In this document: positions 17,048-25,145 of the stretch, piece by piece
Position numbering within the stretch: position 1 is the stretch's first letter
Layout of the letters: every line of letters starts with the position of its first letter
Source: Patescibacteria group bacterium
GTDB taxonomy: Bacteria; Patescibacteriota; Doudnabacteria; UBA920
Assembly (NCBI GenBank): GCA_013387205.1
Contig: WARV01000015.1
Location: 1-36,980, forward strand
DNA: 36,980 bases
Direction: 5' to 3'
Program-made: the position numbers and the translations under genes
The notes under the pieces: model-generated
What the model saw: only the letters and a program-made list of their open reading frames with translations
Told to the model about the DNA's origin: nothing
The model's database searches: none

Positions 17048-18287
17048 ATATCTGCTCCTCGATTTCCATTAACCGATTATACTTCGCCAATCTTTCTCCC
17101 CTGCTCGGTGCGCCGGTTTTTATATAATCAGCATTCGTCGCTACGGCCAAATCCGCAATAAAACTGTCGCAGGTCTCCCCGCTCCTGTGGGAAATGACAA
17201 TTTTATAATTATGGTCCTGCGCCAGCTTAATCGCCCTCATGGTTTCAGTTAAAGTGCCAATCTGGTTGACTTTAATAAGCACTGCATTGGCCATTTTTTT
17301 CGAGATGCCCAATTGGATGCGGTTTGGGTTGGTCACGAACAAATCGTCGCCGACAAGCAAAGCCTGCCTGCCCATTGCTTTGGTCATTTTTTGCCAGCCA
17401 ATGAAATCGTCCTCACTGCAGCCGTCTTCGATTATCGCTAAGTGATATTTTTTTGCCCATTTCTCGTAAAGCCCGTAGACGTTATCTGGGGTTAAAGATG
17501 CGCCCGATGCTTTAAGTTCATACTTGCCGGATTTCGAATTGAAAAATTCGCTGGCTGCGGCATCCATGCCTAATTTAAAATCAGTGCCCAATTTGTATTT
17601 GGCAGTTTTAAGGGCCTGCGACAACTGTTTTAAAGCTTCTTCATTTGAGCCAAGTTTTGGCGCGAACCCGCCTTCGTCGCCAACTGCTGTAGTCAGGCTT
17701 TGCTTGGCCAATTGCTGCTTTAAAATATGAAAAACTTCTGTACCTTTTCTAAGCTTTTCAGCAAAACTACCTTTTTGCGGGATAATGAAAAATTCCTGTA
17801 TATCTAAGCCTGAATCTGCATGTTTTCCCCCGTTTATGACGTTAAAAAGAGGTGTGGGAAGGGCTTTTACCTTGCGGTGGTACGATAAAGCCAGGTAAGA
17901 AAAAAGTTCTTTATCGGCCAATTTTGCAGCAACTCTGACACAAGCCAAAGATACGGCCAAAATGGCATTTGCCCCAAATTTTGACTTATTCGGCGTGCCG
18001 TCTAAATCTATCATTTTCTGGTCAATGTCCTGCTGGTGTGTGACATCCATACCGACCAATGCTTTGGCAATAATATTATTCACATTCTTGCAGGCTTTTA
18101 AAACCCCTTTGCCGCCATACCTTTTTTTGTCGCCATCCCTAAGCTCCAAGGCTTCGTGTATGCCGGTTGACGCGCCGCTCGGCACGCTTGCTTTTGCAAA
18201 TACATCTCCAGCCCAAACTGTTGCTTCCACAGTCGGATTTCCCCTGCTGTCTAATATTTCCCTCGCATGAATTTTGGTGATTTCCAT
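17046..18287 (-). CDS. eno: Enolase (phosphopyruvate hydratase)
   Basis: 413 residues, a little shorter than the usual 425-430. It converts 2-phosphoglycerate to phosphoenolpyruvate in the cytoplasm with magnesium. Recognisable parts: AREILDSRGNPTVEATV (N-terminus), SVPSGASTG (mobile loop), VGDEGGFAP, the metal ligands in AIIEDGCSEDDF and LLVGDDLFVTNP, the catalytic Lys region LIKVNQIGTLTE, and ISHRSGET near the end. The start is ATG at 18285-18287 with GGAAAG upstream. The stop codon is formed at the edge of a palindromic repeat, and a TrpR-like repeat-bounded gene separates it from pgk. Confidence 0.98.
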   Translation of the reverse strand: MEITKIHAREILDSRGNPTVEATVWAGDVFAKASVPSGASTGIHEALELRDGDKKRYGGKGVLKACKNVNNIIAKALVGMDVTHQQDIDQKMIDLDGTPNKSKFGANAILAVSLACVRVAAKLADKELFSYLALSYHRKVKALPTPLFNVINGGKHADSGLDIQEFFIIPQKGSFAEKLRKGTEVFHILKQQLAKQSLTTAVGDEGGFAPKLGSNEEALKQLSQALKTAKYKLGTDFKLGMDAAASEFFNSKSGKYELKASGASLTPDNVYGLYEKWAKKYHLAIIEDGCSEDDFIGWQKMTKAMGRQALLVGDDLFVTNPNRIQLGISKKMANAVLIKVNQIGTLTETMRAIKLAQDHNYKIVISHRSGETCDSFIADLAVATNADYIKTGAPSRGERLAKYNRLMEIEEQI

Positions 18288-18336
18288 TAGTTTCTTTCCG
18301 ATTAATTACAATATAATTATACCATAAAAAAACTCA

Positions 18337-18894
18337 TCAAACTCTCCCATACGCTGGAGCATGAGAGAGTTTATTTGATTGCAAAATTTTCATCAAGTCT
18401 TTGGTTAATCTGGTTTTTTCCCTTATATCAGCCACTACTTTCAATAACTTCTTTTTTTCTTTAATACTTGCGGATTTAACAATCTCTTTTAACAATAACT
18501 CCGGCCAAAAATACATTGGATATTTCTTTTTTACTTTTGACCAAGACAGAGGATCGGTTTCACCCCCTTCTTTTTCACGACTTGATTCCGTTCTTTTAAT
18601 AACTGTTCGAACACCATCACCATATGTATTCATCCAAAGCTGCACTCTAGCGATGGTGGAATTACCGACCTGCATTGCTTTGTGCATCTGTTCATATGTG
18701 TATCCATTATTAATCAATCTGGCAATTTGTAACCGTCTCGCTAAAATCACCACTTCTTGTTCAGTCAATAAATCTTTAATCAAATTAGCTGCTTCAATTG
18801 AATTTTTTATGCTTCCAATTGCTTCTGCAAAATCTATAAATAATTCGTCTATTTCTTTTTTTGATAAGCGCCTTGGGGCGTCAAATTTTCCCAT
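18337..18894 (-). CDS. TrpR-like (YerC/YecD-type) DNA-binding protein
   Basis: 185 residues. Residues about 40-95 match the Trp-repressor-like helix-turn-helix fold (LTEQEVVILARRLQIARLIN, then YEQMHKAM and STIARVQLWM). The remainder is longer than in TrpR or YerC and is mostly helical and basic (KKKYPMYFW, SIKEKKKLLKVV), so it is an unusual extended form. There are no tryptophan biosynthesis genes nearby and the ligand is unknown. The start is ATG at 18892-18894. Two closely related hairpins bracket the gene. The downstream one is inside the reading frame and encodes the last residues (LSHAPAYGRV), so the protein's end is made of repeat sequence. The upstream one is a likely binding site. Autoregulation or a mobile module is inference. 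Confidence 0.8.
   Translation of the reverse strand: MGKFDAPRRLSKKEIDELFIDFAEAIGSIKNSIEAANLIKDLLTEQEVVILARRLQIARLINNGYTYEQMHKAMQVGNSTIARVQLWMNTYGDGVRTVIKRTESSREKEGGETDPLSWSKVKKKYPMYFWPELLLKEIVKSASIKEKKKLLKVVADIREKTRLTKDLMKILQSNKLSHAPAYGRV
18339..18372. repeat. TrpR-module hairpin, 3' copy (overlaps the coding end)
   Basis: AAACTCTCCCAT at 18339-18350 pairs with 18361-18372. The single mismatch becomes a G-U pair in the minus-strand RNA. The loop ACGCTGGAGC contains a small GCT-GG-AGC dyad. It is closely related to 18911-18940 and codes for the C-terminus of the TrpR-like protein. Confidence 0.85.
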
Positions 18895-18910
18895 AATACA
18901 AATCTGTCAT

Positions 18911-18940
18911 TTTCTCCCATGCACTGGAGTATGGGAGAAA
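18911..18940. repeat. TrpR-module hairpin, 5' copy
   Basis: TTTCTCCCAT (18911-18920) pairs perfectly with 18931-18940; the loop is GCACTGGAGT. Compared with the other copy, the inner dyad has changed from GCT-AGC to ACT-AGT, a compensating pair of changes that keeps the symmetry. It ends 17 bp upstream of the TrpR-like start and 10 bp after the pgk stop. Confidence 0.85.
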
Positions 18941-18950
18941 TATTAATAAT

Positions 18951-20174
18951 TTATTTTAGCGCTTCAATTCCCGGCAGTTTTTCTCCGGCCAAGAATTCCA
19001 GCATTGCGCCGCCGCCGGTGGAGACATGGTCAATATGTTCGAATTGCCCGGCCAGTCTAACTGCGTCCACAGTCTCTCCCCCGCCCACCACGCCAAAAGC
19101 CTTGCGAGTGCTTACCCCGCCCACCACCCGGGCCAAAGCCATAGTCGCGGTGTTAAACGGCCTGACTTCAAACAGGCCCAAAGGCCCATTCCATACAATC
19201 GTCTTGGCAACTTTCAATTCATTGGCAAATTTCAAAATTGTTTTCGGACCAATGTCGTAAATGGTCTCGTCCTTGCGGATTTCGTGCGGAGTTGTAACGC
19301 GAATAGTATTTTTACCCATGTTTTTATCCGCTACAACAACATCAACCGGCAGAATAATTTTATCTTTAAAATTCTTTTCCAAATGCCAGGCTGTTTTTTT
19401 GGCTTCGGCTTCCACTTTGGAGCCGCCTATCTCGTAGCCTTTGGACAAAAAGAATAAATTGGCAATCCCGCCAGCCAGCAAAATCTTGTCAGCCTTTTTC
19501 CCCAAGTTTTCTATGGTTTTGACTTTGTCGGAAATCTTTATCCCGCCCATCATCAACACAAACGGCTGTTTGCTGTGCTTTAAAACTATTTCCAAAGACT
19601 TAATTTCTTTTTCGAGCAGCAACCCCGCAAAAGACGGCAAATATTTAGTAATTGCAGAAATTGAAGCAGCTTCGCGATGGCTCACCCCAAACGCATCATT
19701 TACAAACACATCGGCAAGTCCGGCCAGCTTCTTGGCAAACTGCGCGCTGTTTTCCTCTTCGCCTTTGTAAAACCTTAAATTCTCCAAAATTACCAAATCT
19801 TTAGCTGGGATATTTTTTATTTGTTTTTGATGCTTGTCCTGAGCAATATCTCCGGTATAAAAAATTAAGTGAGGAATGTGGTAGTCGGGAACTTTATGAT
19901 CGGTATGAATGAACTTCATGCCAAACATATCTGCTAATTTTTCCGCGACTGGCTTTAAAGAAAGCTGATTGGACTTTTTCCCTTTTGGCCTGCCCAAATG
20001 CCCGCATAAAATAATTTTATTGCCGCCTTTCTGCAGCAATTTAATAGTCGGCACTATTTGCTCAATTCGAAAACCGTCCGCCACTTTGCAGTTTTCTATC
20101 GGGACATTAACATCCACGCGCAAAAGCACGGTTTTATTTTTGATTGTGTTTGGTTTAAGATATTTTATAGACAT
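18951..20174 (-). CDS. pgk: Phosphoglycerate kinase
   Basis: 407 residues, normal length. It makes ATP from 1,3-bisphosphoglycerate in glycolysis. The N-terminal substrate site shows LLRVDVNVPIE and GHLGRPKGK, followed by ENLRFYKGEEEN and VNDAFGVSHREAAS. The hinge and nucleotide domain shows LMMGGIKISDKV, then the C-terminal GGVSTRKAFGVVGGGETVDA and STGGGAMLEFLAGEKLPGIEAL. The start is ATG at 20172-20174. Its natural partner gap is upstream in transcription order, but a repeat-bounded GxxExxY gene has come between them. Confidence 0.98.
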   Translation of the reverse strand: MSIKYLKPNTIKNKTVLLRVDVNVPIENCKVADGFRIEQIVPTIKLLQKGGNKIILCGHLGRPKGKKSNQLSLKPVAEKLADMFGMKFIHTDHKVPDYHIPHLIFYTGDIAQDKHQKQIKNIPAKDLVILENLRFYKGEEENSAQFAKKLAGLADVFVNDAFGVSHREAASISAITKYLPSFAGLLLEKEIKSLEIVLKHSKQPFVLMMGGIKISDKVKTIENLGKKADKILLAGGIANLFFLSKGYEIGGSKVEAEAKKTAWHLEKNFKDKIILPVDVVVADKNMGKNTIRVTTPHEIRKDETIYDIGPKTILKFANELKVAKTIVWNGPLGLFEVRPFNTATMALARVVGGVSTRKAFGVVGGGETVDAVRLAGQFEHIDHVSTGGGAMLEFLAGEKLPGIEALK

Positions 20175-20181
20175 TTTTATA

Positions 20182-20225
20182 AGATACTAATATACGAACT
20201 TATGCAAATGATACGAATAATACTA
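20182..20225. repeat. Left inverted repeat of the GxxExxY module
   Basis: Plus strand begins GATACTAATATACGAAC and ends GATACGAATAATACTAA. It covers the TAG stop of the GxxExxY gene (20223-20225) and most of the pgk leader. The same words recur in inverted orientation at 20604-20652. Confidence 0.75.
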
Positions 20226-20597
20226 ACTGTGTTTTTTCCAATTATCAATCCTTACAATACGCTTCGGTTTAATATATTTATCTCTAAAATTAACCAAAAA
20301 TGCAAGTTTTAAGCCTGTTTCTTGTAAATACCTTTGGGTTTGATAGTAGTCTTCTCGAGTTAAAATCCTTTTAGCTTTGAACTCAACCAGCACTTTATGC
20401 TCTACAATACCATCGACAATATTACCGGAATCTCCAATTTTAACCTCCCGATCAAAACCCATCCTTCTTTCCTTGAAAATTCTTGACGCAACATCCCCAT
20501 ATTGTTTTTCTTTGGCATAAGAGCCTAGTTCGTTATGGGTAGATAATAAAACCCCTACGATATCATATGATAATTCTTTATAAATTGGCTCGCTCAT
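20223..20597 (-). CDS. GxxExxY family protein (PD-(D/E)xK nuclease-like)
   Basis: 124 residues. It matches the GxxExxY family, which belongs to the PD-(D/E)xK nuclease superfamily: HNELGSYAKEKQYGDV (about 21-36), then an acidic/lysine core with Asp62 in VDGIV and Glu72-x-Lys74 in VLVEFKAKR, then YYQTQRYLQETGLKLAFLVNF. Those residues could form a metal-dependent nuclease site, but no activity is established for the family as far as I know. The start is ATG at 20595-20597. It sits between gap and pgk, enzymes of consecutive glycolytic steps, and is enclosed by inverted TTAGTATC-type repeats with its stop codon inside one, which suggests insertion into the cluster. Confidence 0.85.
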   Translation of the reverse strand: MSEPIYKELSYDIVGVLLSTHNELGSYAKEKQYGDVASRIFKERRMGFDREVKIGDSGNIVDGIVEHKVLVEFKAKRILTREDYYQTQRYLQETGLKLAFLVNFRDKYIKPKRIVRIDNWKKHS

Positions 20598-20603
20598 GGC
20601 GAT

Positions 20604-20652
20604 TTCGTATTATTAGTATCATTAGTATGTTTTGTACATTAGTATCACATTA
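20604..20652. repeat. Right inverted repeat of the GxxExxY module
   Basis: Begins TTTCGTATTATTAGTATCAT and continues with ATTAGTATG and CATTAGTATCACATTAG. It is the inverted counterpart of 20182-20225 with several matching words. Its end overlaps the TAA stop of gap (20650-20652). Confidence 0.75.
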
Positions 20653-21675
20653 GTTTTTTCCTACCATAATTACCTCTTCCACCAACCTATTGCTATACCC
20701 GAATTCATTGTCATACCACGCCACGACTTTGACGAAGTTGCCGTCTACGACTTGGGTTAAGGACAGGTCAATTATGCTCGAGGCCGGGTCAGCGACAATA
20801 TCTGCCAAAACCAAGGGCTCGTCCGAAGTTTCCAAAATGCCTTGGTATTTGGGTTGCTTGCTGGCATCAATGAAAGCCTGGTTAACTTCTTCCTTGGTCA
20901 CGTTTCTTTTCATCAAAATGACAAAATCAGAAAGGCTGCCGACTGGAGTCGGCACGCGGAATGACACGCCATCGAATTTCCCTTTTAGTTCCGGGATAGC
21001 CTGGGTCGCGGAAATAGCCGCGCCGGTCGTTGTCGGGATAATATTAACCGCGGCCGAACGCGCCCTTCGAAGATCACCGGACTTTCCTCCCGGCGGCGGC
21101 CCGTCCACCAAATTCTGTTCCGCGGTATAGCTGTGAATGGTCGACATCAAGGCTTTTTCCACGCCGAATTTTTCTTGGCATACCGCCAACACCGGCGCTA
21201 TGCAGTTGGTGGTGCATGACGCGTTGCTGATAATCGGCTGCCCTGTGTATGCATCCTGGTTTACGCCGAGAACTATTGTCGGGGTTACGCCTTCATCTTT
21301 GGCAGGCGCTGAGATTATGACTTTTTTCGCTCCGGCTTTCAAATGCGCCGAGGCTTTTTCGCTATCCGTAAACCTGCCAGTGGATTCAATTACCACATCA
21401 ACGTTAAGTTTGCCCCAAGGCAATTTTTCCGGTTCCTTTTCCGCAAATACAGGGTACTCAACCCCGTCAACCACAACTGCAGTTTCCGTATGCTTAACGC
21501 TCCGGCCATATCTTCCATAGTAACTGTCATATTTGAGCAGATGGGCCAACACAGCCGTGCTGGTTAAATCGTTAATTCCAACCACTTCAAGCTCCGGTTT
21601 TTCCAAAGCTATTTTAAACGCATGCCTGCCTATGCGGCCAAACCCGTTAATCGCTACTTTGATTTTTTTGCTCAT
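20650..21675 (-). CDS. gap: Glyceraldehyde-3-phosphate dehydrogenase
   Basis: 341 residues, normal length. It oxidises and phosphorylates glyceraldehyde 3-phosphate to 1,3-bisphosphoglycerate. The NAD site begins INGFGRIGRHAF (about 9-20), with Asp36 in GINDLTS suggesting NAD rather than NADP. The catalytic Cys154 lies in SNASCTTNCIAPV and the histidine in MSTIHSYTAEQ. The substrate loop TTTGAAISATQAIPEL and the terminal WYDNEFGYSNRLVE are intact. The start is ATG at 21673-21675. It is followed in transcription order by the inserted GxxExxY gene and then pgk. Confidence 0.98.
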   Translation of the reverse strand: MSKKIKVAINGFGRIGRHAFKIALEKPELEVVGINDLTSTAVLAHLLKYDSYYGRYGRSVKHTETAVVVDGVEYPVFAEKEPEKLPWGKLNVDVVIESTGRFTDSEKASAHLKAGAKKVIISAPAKDEGVTPTIVLGVNQDAYTGQPIISNASCTTNCIAPVLAVCQEKFGVEKALMSTIHSYTAEQNLVDGPPPGGKSGDLRRARSAAVNIIPTTTGAAISATQAIPELKGKFDGVSFRVPTPVGSLSDFVILMKRNVTKEEVNQAFIDASKQPKYQGILETSDEPLVLADIVADPASSIIDLSLTQVVDGNFVKVVAWYDNEFGYSNRLVEEVIMVGKN

Positions 21676-21714
21676 GATTGAATAATTAATTAGTTAGTTG
21701 ATTTAATTTTATTC

Positions 21715-22080
21715 TTACTGGCTTTGCTGTTCTTCCAATAACATTTTTTCCGCTTCCTTTTGCCGCAATATCTGGTTATGTTTTTTTGTCTGGACTTGCT
21801 TGGTTGTTGTTGGCATTTCCTGGTACTCAGCGCTTATAAATAGCTGGCTTCGCCAGAATAAAATTACGCCAAAGGCTGCAACTCCGGAAAAAATTATCAG
21901 GAAAAACCTTAATGAAAAATTCGGATCCTTAACGCCGTACCCGGACATTCCACCTTTGCCAACAAAGTTAATATCGTAAAAATTTTGGACCGGAGATTCC
22001 TCTTGGACCTCAAGGGGCAAACCGGTTCCACTTTCATCCCGTGGCTCGTTAGGCGTAAATTTTCTACCTAAAGTCAGCAT
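21715..22080 (-). CDS. Single-pass membrane protein, unknown
   Basis: 121 residues, not recognised. A polar, acidic N-terminal half (about 1-55) is followed by one hydrophobic segment (about 57-76, LRFFLIIFSGVAAFGVILFW) and a Gln/Lys/Glu-rich tail likely to form a coiled coil (about 95-121). The start is ATG at 22078-22080. It begins 8 bp after the PfkB-type kinase stop and ends 39 bp before the gap start, so it is probably co-transcribed with both. No catalytic motif is visible; its place among metabolic genes does not reveal a role. Confidence 0.65.
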   Translation of the reverse strand: MLTLGRKFTPNEPRDESGTGLPLEVQEESPVQNFYDINFVGKGGMSGYGVKDPNFSLRFFLIIFSGVAAFGVILFWRSQLFISAEYQEMPTTTKQVQTKKHNQILRQKEAEKMLLEEQQSQ

Positions 22081-22088
22081 GAATATTT

Positions 22089-23102
22089 TTATAAATTATT
22101 TTCTAATTTTAACAATATCTTATCTTTGGTTTTTTTGTCGTGGATTTTCGTTGCCCGGAACTTTTTCATTTTCCCCAAAGTTTTTTCCAGTTGCGCTTTG
22201 GTCAAAAGCCCGGCTTGCGGCCCGACATACTGGATAACGCTCCCGGCATTAACCGTGCCCCAACGTAAGCCTTCGGCGTGGCTTTTGCCGTGGGAGAGGG
22301 CCGCAATATACCCTGTAGTAAAAGCGTCGCCTGCTCCTGTCACTTCGAGCCTTGGCCCTGGAAATTCTTCTATATAATAAAATCCCTCTTCGCTAAAACT
22401 GTATGCACCGTTCCTCCCGTCAGTTAAGGCAATGGCTCTGGCTCCAAGTTTTGAAAGCCTGATGCAAAGCTCTTCGGCATCGCGGGTATCGTCCCCAACC
22501 CAGCTTTGGGCTTCTTCCACGTTAAGCGAAAGCAAGCTGGTCCTTTCAAGCATTAAAGCATTGGCTTTAGGCCCTGCCCTTAACTGGTACGTTCCTGGAT
22601 TAAACCCTAAACTTATCCCGTACTTATCCAAATGTTTTGCCAAGTCAGGATAAATTTTCTCGAACCCCTCGCCCATGCTGGTCAAATAAATCCATGAAGA
22701 ATGGATAAATTTTGGCAGTTCGTATTTGCGGTGCTCGTGGTAAACAAAAATCGTCCTCTCGCCGTTAAAGACCAAAACCGTAGAAGCGTTGGTGCCGTGC
22801 TTGTCGTTTTTAATAATATATCTCGGCGATACCCCTTCCTTTTCCATTTTATAAACTATTTCCCGCCCGCCCGTGTCATGCGCGACAACCGTATAAAACG
22901 CGGTTTTAAGCCCGAGCCTTGAAGAGCCCACTGCATTATTCGCGGCATTGCCTGCCACTGTCCTAAATAGCTTGTCCACCGGCAATTTATCACCCCAACT
23001 TAAAATAGCCTTCGATTTTCCGTCGATTTCTTTAACCTCAACATCATGCACGAATAAAAACGTGTCTATTGTCGAATCTCCTATTGATATTATGTCAAAC
23101 AT
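22089..23102 (-). CDS. PfkB-family carbohydrate kinase
   Basis: 337 residues. It belongs to the ribokinase/PfkB superfamily, which phosphorylates sugars or nucleosides with ATP. Visible parts: the N-terminal SIGDSTIDTF, the glycine-rich VAGNAANNAVGSSRLG (about 49-64), and the catalytic signature VTGAGDAFTTGYIAAL (about 259-274), whose Asp is the general base. The substrate cannot be fixed from sequence; ribokinase-, adenosine-kinase- and 2-keto-3-deoxygluconate-kinase-like proteins share these motifs. Being next to rpe and rpiB makes a pentose-related substrate reasonable. The start is ATG at 23100-23102. The downstream gene is 8 bp away. Confidence 0.88.
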   Translation of the reverse strand: MFDIISIGDSTIDTFLFVHDVEVKEIDGKSKAILSWGDKLPVDKLFRTVAGNAANNAVGSSRLGLKTAFYTVVAHDTGGREIVYKMEKEGVSPRYIIKNDKHGTNASTVLVFNGERTIFVYHEHRKYELPKFIHSSWIYLTSMGEGFEKIYPDLAKHLDKYGISLGFNPGTYQLRAGPKANALMLERTSLLSLNVEEAQSWVGDDTRDAEELCIRLSKLGARAIALTDGRNGAYSFSEEGFYYIEEFPGPRLEVTGAGDAFTTGYIAALSHGKSHAEGLRWGTVNAGSVIQYVGPQAGLLTKAQLEKTLGKMKKFRATKIHDKKTKDKILLKLENNL

Positions 23103-23174
23103 GGTTTGCTTTTTGATGTTTTTTTCATGGACGCCGCAGCACCCACATTTATTATTGTATCTTAAATATTTATT

Positions 23175-23819
23175 TTAGTATAATTCCTTATTCAATTGCT
23201 CGTAAGCTTCCTGTATGCTTGGAGCCTTAACCAAAGATGACCCGCACACTATTAAATCCGCTCCGGCATCGGCGATTTTCCTGATATTCTGCAAGTTCAC
23301 TCCCCCGTCCACTTCAATAATTGCTTTAGGAACGAGGCTTCTTAACTCTTTTATACGCTGGTATGTATTTTCTAAAAATTCGCTTCCCTGAAAACCGGGA
23401 TGCACTGACATTAACAGGAAATGATTGGTTAGGTCCTTAAATTCTTCCAATACTTCAACCGGCGTTTCGTTGTTAATGCAAATCCCCGGTTCAATTCCGG
23501 ATTGTTTTATAGTATTTATGGCATTTTTTATCGCGGCTAAATTCGGATAAGCTTCGTAATGCACAATGATTGTTTTAAATCCGGATATTTCGTAATCCAA
23601 AAAGTCCATAGGTTCTTTAACCATCAAATGGGCTTCCCAAATAAACGCCGGATTCAAAGGTTCAATTTCAGATGCGGGCAAAGTTGCGTTTGGCACAAAC
23701 TGGCCATCGCCAAAATCCACCTGGATGCGCTGCACCCCGGAAAGCTTGACCATCCTTAAAGCTTTCTCAGCAAAGCCTTCTTTGGTCTTTTCTAAAATTG
23801 CCGGAACAATTACTGCCAT
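23175..23819 (-). CDS. rpe: Ribulose-phosphate 3-epimerase
   Basis: About 214 residues, normal length for this TIM barrel. It interconverts ribulose 5-phosphate and xylulose 5-phosphate. Motifs: QVDFGDGQFVPN (metal and catalytic Asp region), EAHLMVKEP, LMSVHPGFQGS, IEVDGGVN (second catalytic Asp) and ADLIVCGSSLVK (phosphate site). Many relatives have D-x-MDG-x-F at the first site; here FGD replaces that, a common variant in CPR-like sequences as far as I recall. ATG at 23817-23819 is preferred over a TTG five codons upstream. It follows rpiB in transcription order, separated by a short AT-rich repeat. Confidence 0.94.
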   Translation of the reverse strand: MAVIVPAILEKTKEGFAEKALRMVKLSGVQRIQVDFGDGQFVPNATLPASEIEPLNPAFIWEAHLMVKEPMDFLDYEISGFKTIIVHYEAYPNLAAIKNAINTIKQSGIEPGICINNETPVEVLEEFKDLTNHFLLMSVHPGFQGSEFLENTYQRIKELRSLVPKAIIEVDGGVNLQNIRKIADAGADLIVCGSSLVKAPSIQEAYEQLNKELY

Positions 23820-23823
23820 AAGA

Positions 23824-23856
23824 TCAATGAACAAAAATTAAAAAATTGACAAAAAT
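23824..23856. repeat. Short TTGACAAAAAT-word spacer between rpiB and rpe
   Basis: Contains ATGAACAAAAATT and ATTGACAAAAATT, words shared with 15250-15336 and with the flanks of the four-helix-bundle gene. It is too short to show a full palindrome and may be a remnant. Confidence 0.4.
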
Positions 23857-24312
23857 TTATAACTTCTGACTCTTCTCGATTTTACTAATTTTATTAACCC
23901 GCCTGACATGTCTTTTTTCTGTGCCCATGCTTTCTTGAAGCCAGGCGTCAGCCAATTTTTTTGCCGTTTTCTCGCTTACATAATCGCTTGGGATAGACAA
24001 GACATTGGCTAAATCATCCCTTCTGCTGGCAATAGCTTCTTTAACGTTCCAAACTAAAGCCGCCCTGACATTTTTAAATTTATTGGCCGTAATATTCACT
24101 CCCTGTCCGCTGCGGCAAAGTAAAATCCCAACATCCTGTTTTGGCTTGCTTGATATTTTTTCCGCCACCTTTTTCGCAAAATCCGGGTAATCATCATCTG
24201 GATCAAAACTATGCGGCCCCAAATCCACAAAACTTAATTTACTTTTTGACAAATGGCCTTTAATTTTTTCTTTTAACTTAAATCCTCCGTGGTCAGACGC
24301 GATGTATATCAT
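23857..24312 (-). CDS. rpiB: Ribose-5-phosphate isomerase B
   Basis: 151 residues, the usual length of the RpiB/LacAB family. It interconverts ribose 5-phosphate and ribulose 5-phosphate. The N-terminus IASDHGGFKLKEKI is typical. The active-site segment ILLCRSGQGVNITANK keeps the family Cys, although CRSGQG replaces the more usual GTGIG-type loop. NVKEAIASRRDDLANVLSIP is also characteristic. The C-terminal tail is basic (KRHVRRVNKISKIEKSQK). The start is ATG at 24310-24312, close behind AGGA in the palindrome at 24321-24406. Confidence 0.93.
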   Translation of the reverse strand: MIYIASDHGGFKLKEKIKGHLSKSKLSFVDLGPHSFDPDDDYPDFAKKVAEKISSKPKQDVGILLCRSGQGVNITANKFKNVRAALVWNVKEAIASRRDDLANVLSIPSDYVSEKTAKKLADAWLQESMGTEKRHVRRVNKISKIEKSQKL

Positions 24313-24320
24313 ATTATTGT

Positions 24321-24406
24321 AATCCTAATGCCCCGAATTACCATCCGAATGCCCCAAATGAGTCCCTATTTCGGGTCATTTGGATAGAATTCGGGTAATT
24401 CGGATT
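24321..24406. repeat. ATTCGGG-family palindrome, copy 3 (tpiA-rpiB junction)
   Basis: Nearly identical to copy 2. The tpiA stop (24410-24412) is 3 bp from its right foot. The rpiB ATG (24312) lies 8 bp from its left foot, which supplies AGGA as Shine-Dalgarno. Confidence 0.92.
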
Positions 24407-24409
24407 ATA

Positions 24410-25093
24410 CTACATGTTGATTATCTGGTTAAAATGGCTTGGTATCAAGCTTTCCCCGCCGACAAGCAACCCGCCAATGTTTGGCTGGTCAAGGAACGGT
24501 TTAGCGTTATACAAATTCACGCTGCCGCCGTATAAAACTTTAGATGCGTTGTATTTGGTTTTCACAAAAAGCGATATCTTTTCCGCATGTTCCGGAGAAG
24601 CATTTTTGCCTGTGCCAATGGCCCAGACAGGCTCATAAGCCACTATGACTTTAGACGCATCAACACCCTTAAGGCCAATATCAAGCTGGTGCCTCAAAAT
24701 ATCCACCACTTCCAAATCATCCTGCTCGACTGTAGTTCCAAACCCCACGCACATGACGGGCGTGATTTTATTTTCAAGAAGGGATTTCACTTTGGCATTC
24801 ACCATCTCATCCGTATCCCCTGTTGCGCGCTTTTCGCTATGCCCGACAATGCAGTATTTTATTTTCAAAGATTTCAATTGCAGCGCGGAAGTCTGCCCTG
24901 TAAACGCGCCGCGCTCCTGCCAAAAACAATCCTGCGCGCCAAGATTTTTAAAACCGACTTGCGATAAAAATATCGTCGGCGGGCATAATACAACTGTGTT
25001 TTTAGCCTTAGATGAAATTGAACCAGCCAGCCTCTGCGCTTCCTTCAGAGTTGTTGGATTCAGCTTCCAATTGGCAATAATAAGTTTCTTCAT
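24410..25093 (-). CDS. tpiA: Triosephosphate isomerase
   Basis: 227 residues, about 20 shorter than the typical bacterial enzyme but with all active-site parts. It interconverts dihydroxyacetone phosphate and glyceraldehyde 3-phosphate. Asn8 and Lys10 lie in IIANWKLNP, His85 in CIVGHSEKR, Glu154 in VAYEPVWAIGTGK, and the phosphate loops in LYGGSVNLYNA and GGLLVGGESL. The start is ATG at 25091-25093. It leads, through a palindrome, into rpiB. A repeat-bounded GIY-YIG gene lies immediately upstream and separates it from galT. Confidence 0.97.
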   Translation of the reverse strand: MKKLIIANWKLNPTTLKEAQRLAGSISSKAKNTVVLCPPTIFLSQVGFKNLGAQDCFWQERGAFTGQTSALQLKSLKIKYCIVGHSEKRATGDTDEMVNAKVKSLLENKITPVMCVGFGTTVEQDDLEVVDILRHQLDIGLKGVDASKVIVAYEPVWAIGTGKNASPEHAEKISLFVKTKYNASKVLYGGSVNLYNAKPFLDQPNIGGLLVGGESLIPSHFNQIINM

Positions 25094-25108
25094 ATTTTAA
25101 TATTTTTT

Positions 25109-25145
25109 GGCGTCATCCTGAGGAGTGCAGCCGACGAAGGATCTC
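25109..25145. repeat. Dispersed repeat type B, left flank of GIY-YIG gene
   Basis: Begins GGCGTCATCCTGAGGAGTGC and ends GACGAAGGATCTC. Its right end overlaps the TGA stop of the GIY-YIG gene. The inverted counterpart is at 25436-25477. Confidence 0.8.

Noticed and set aside
18337-18894. Genuine tryptophan repressor
   Set aside because: Only the helix-turn-helix core matches; the protein is much longer than TrpR and no tryptophan genes are nearby.
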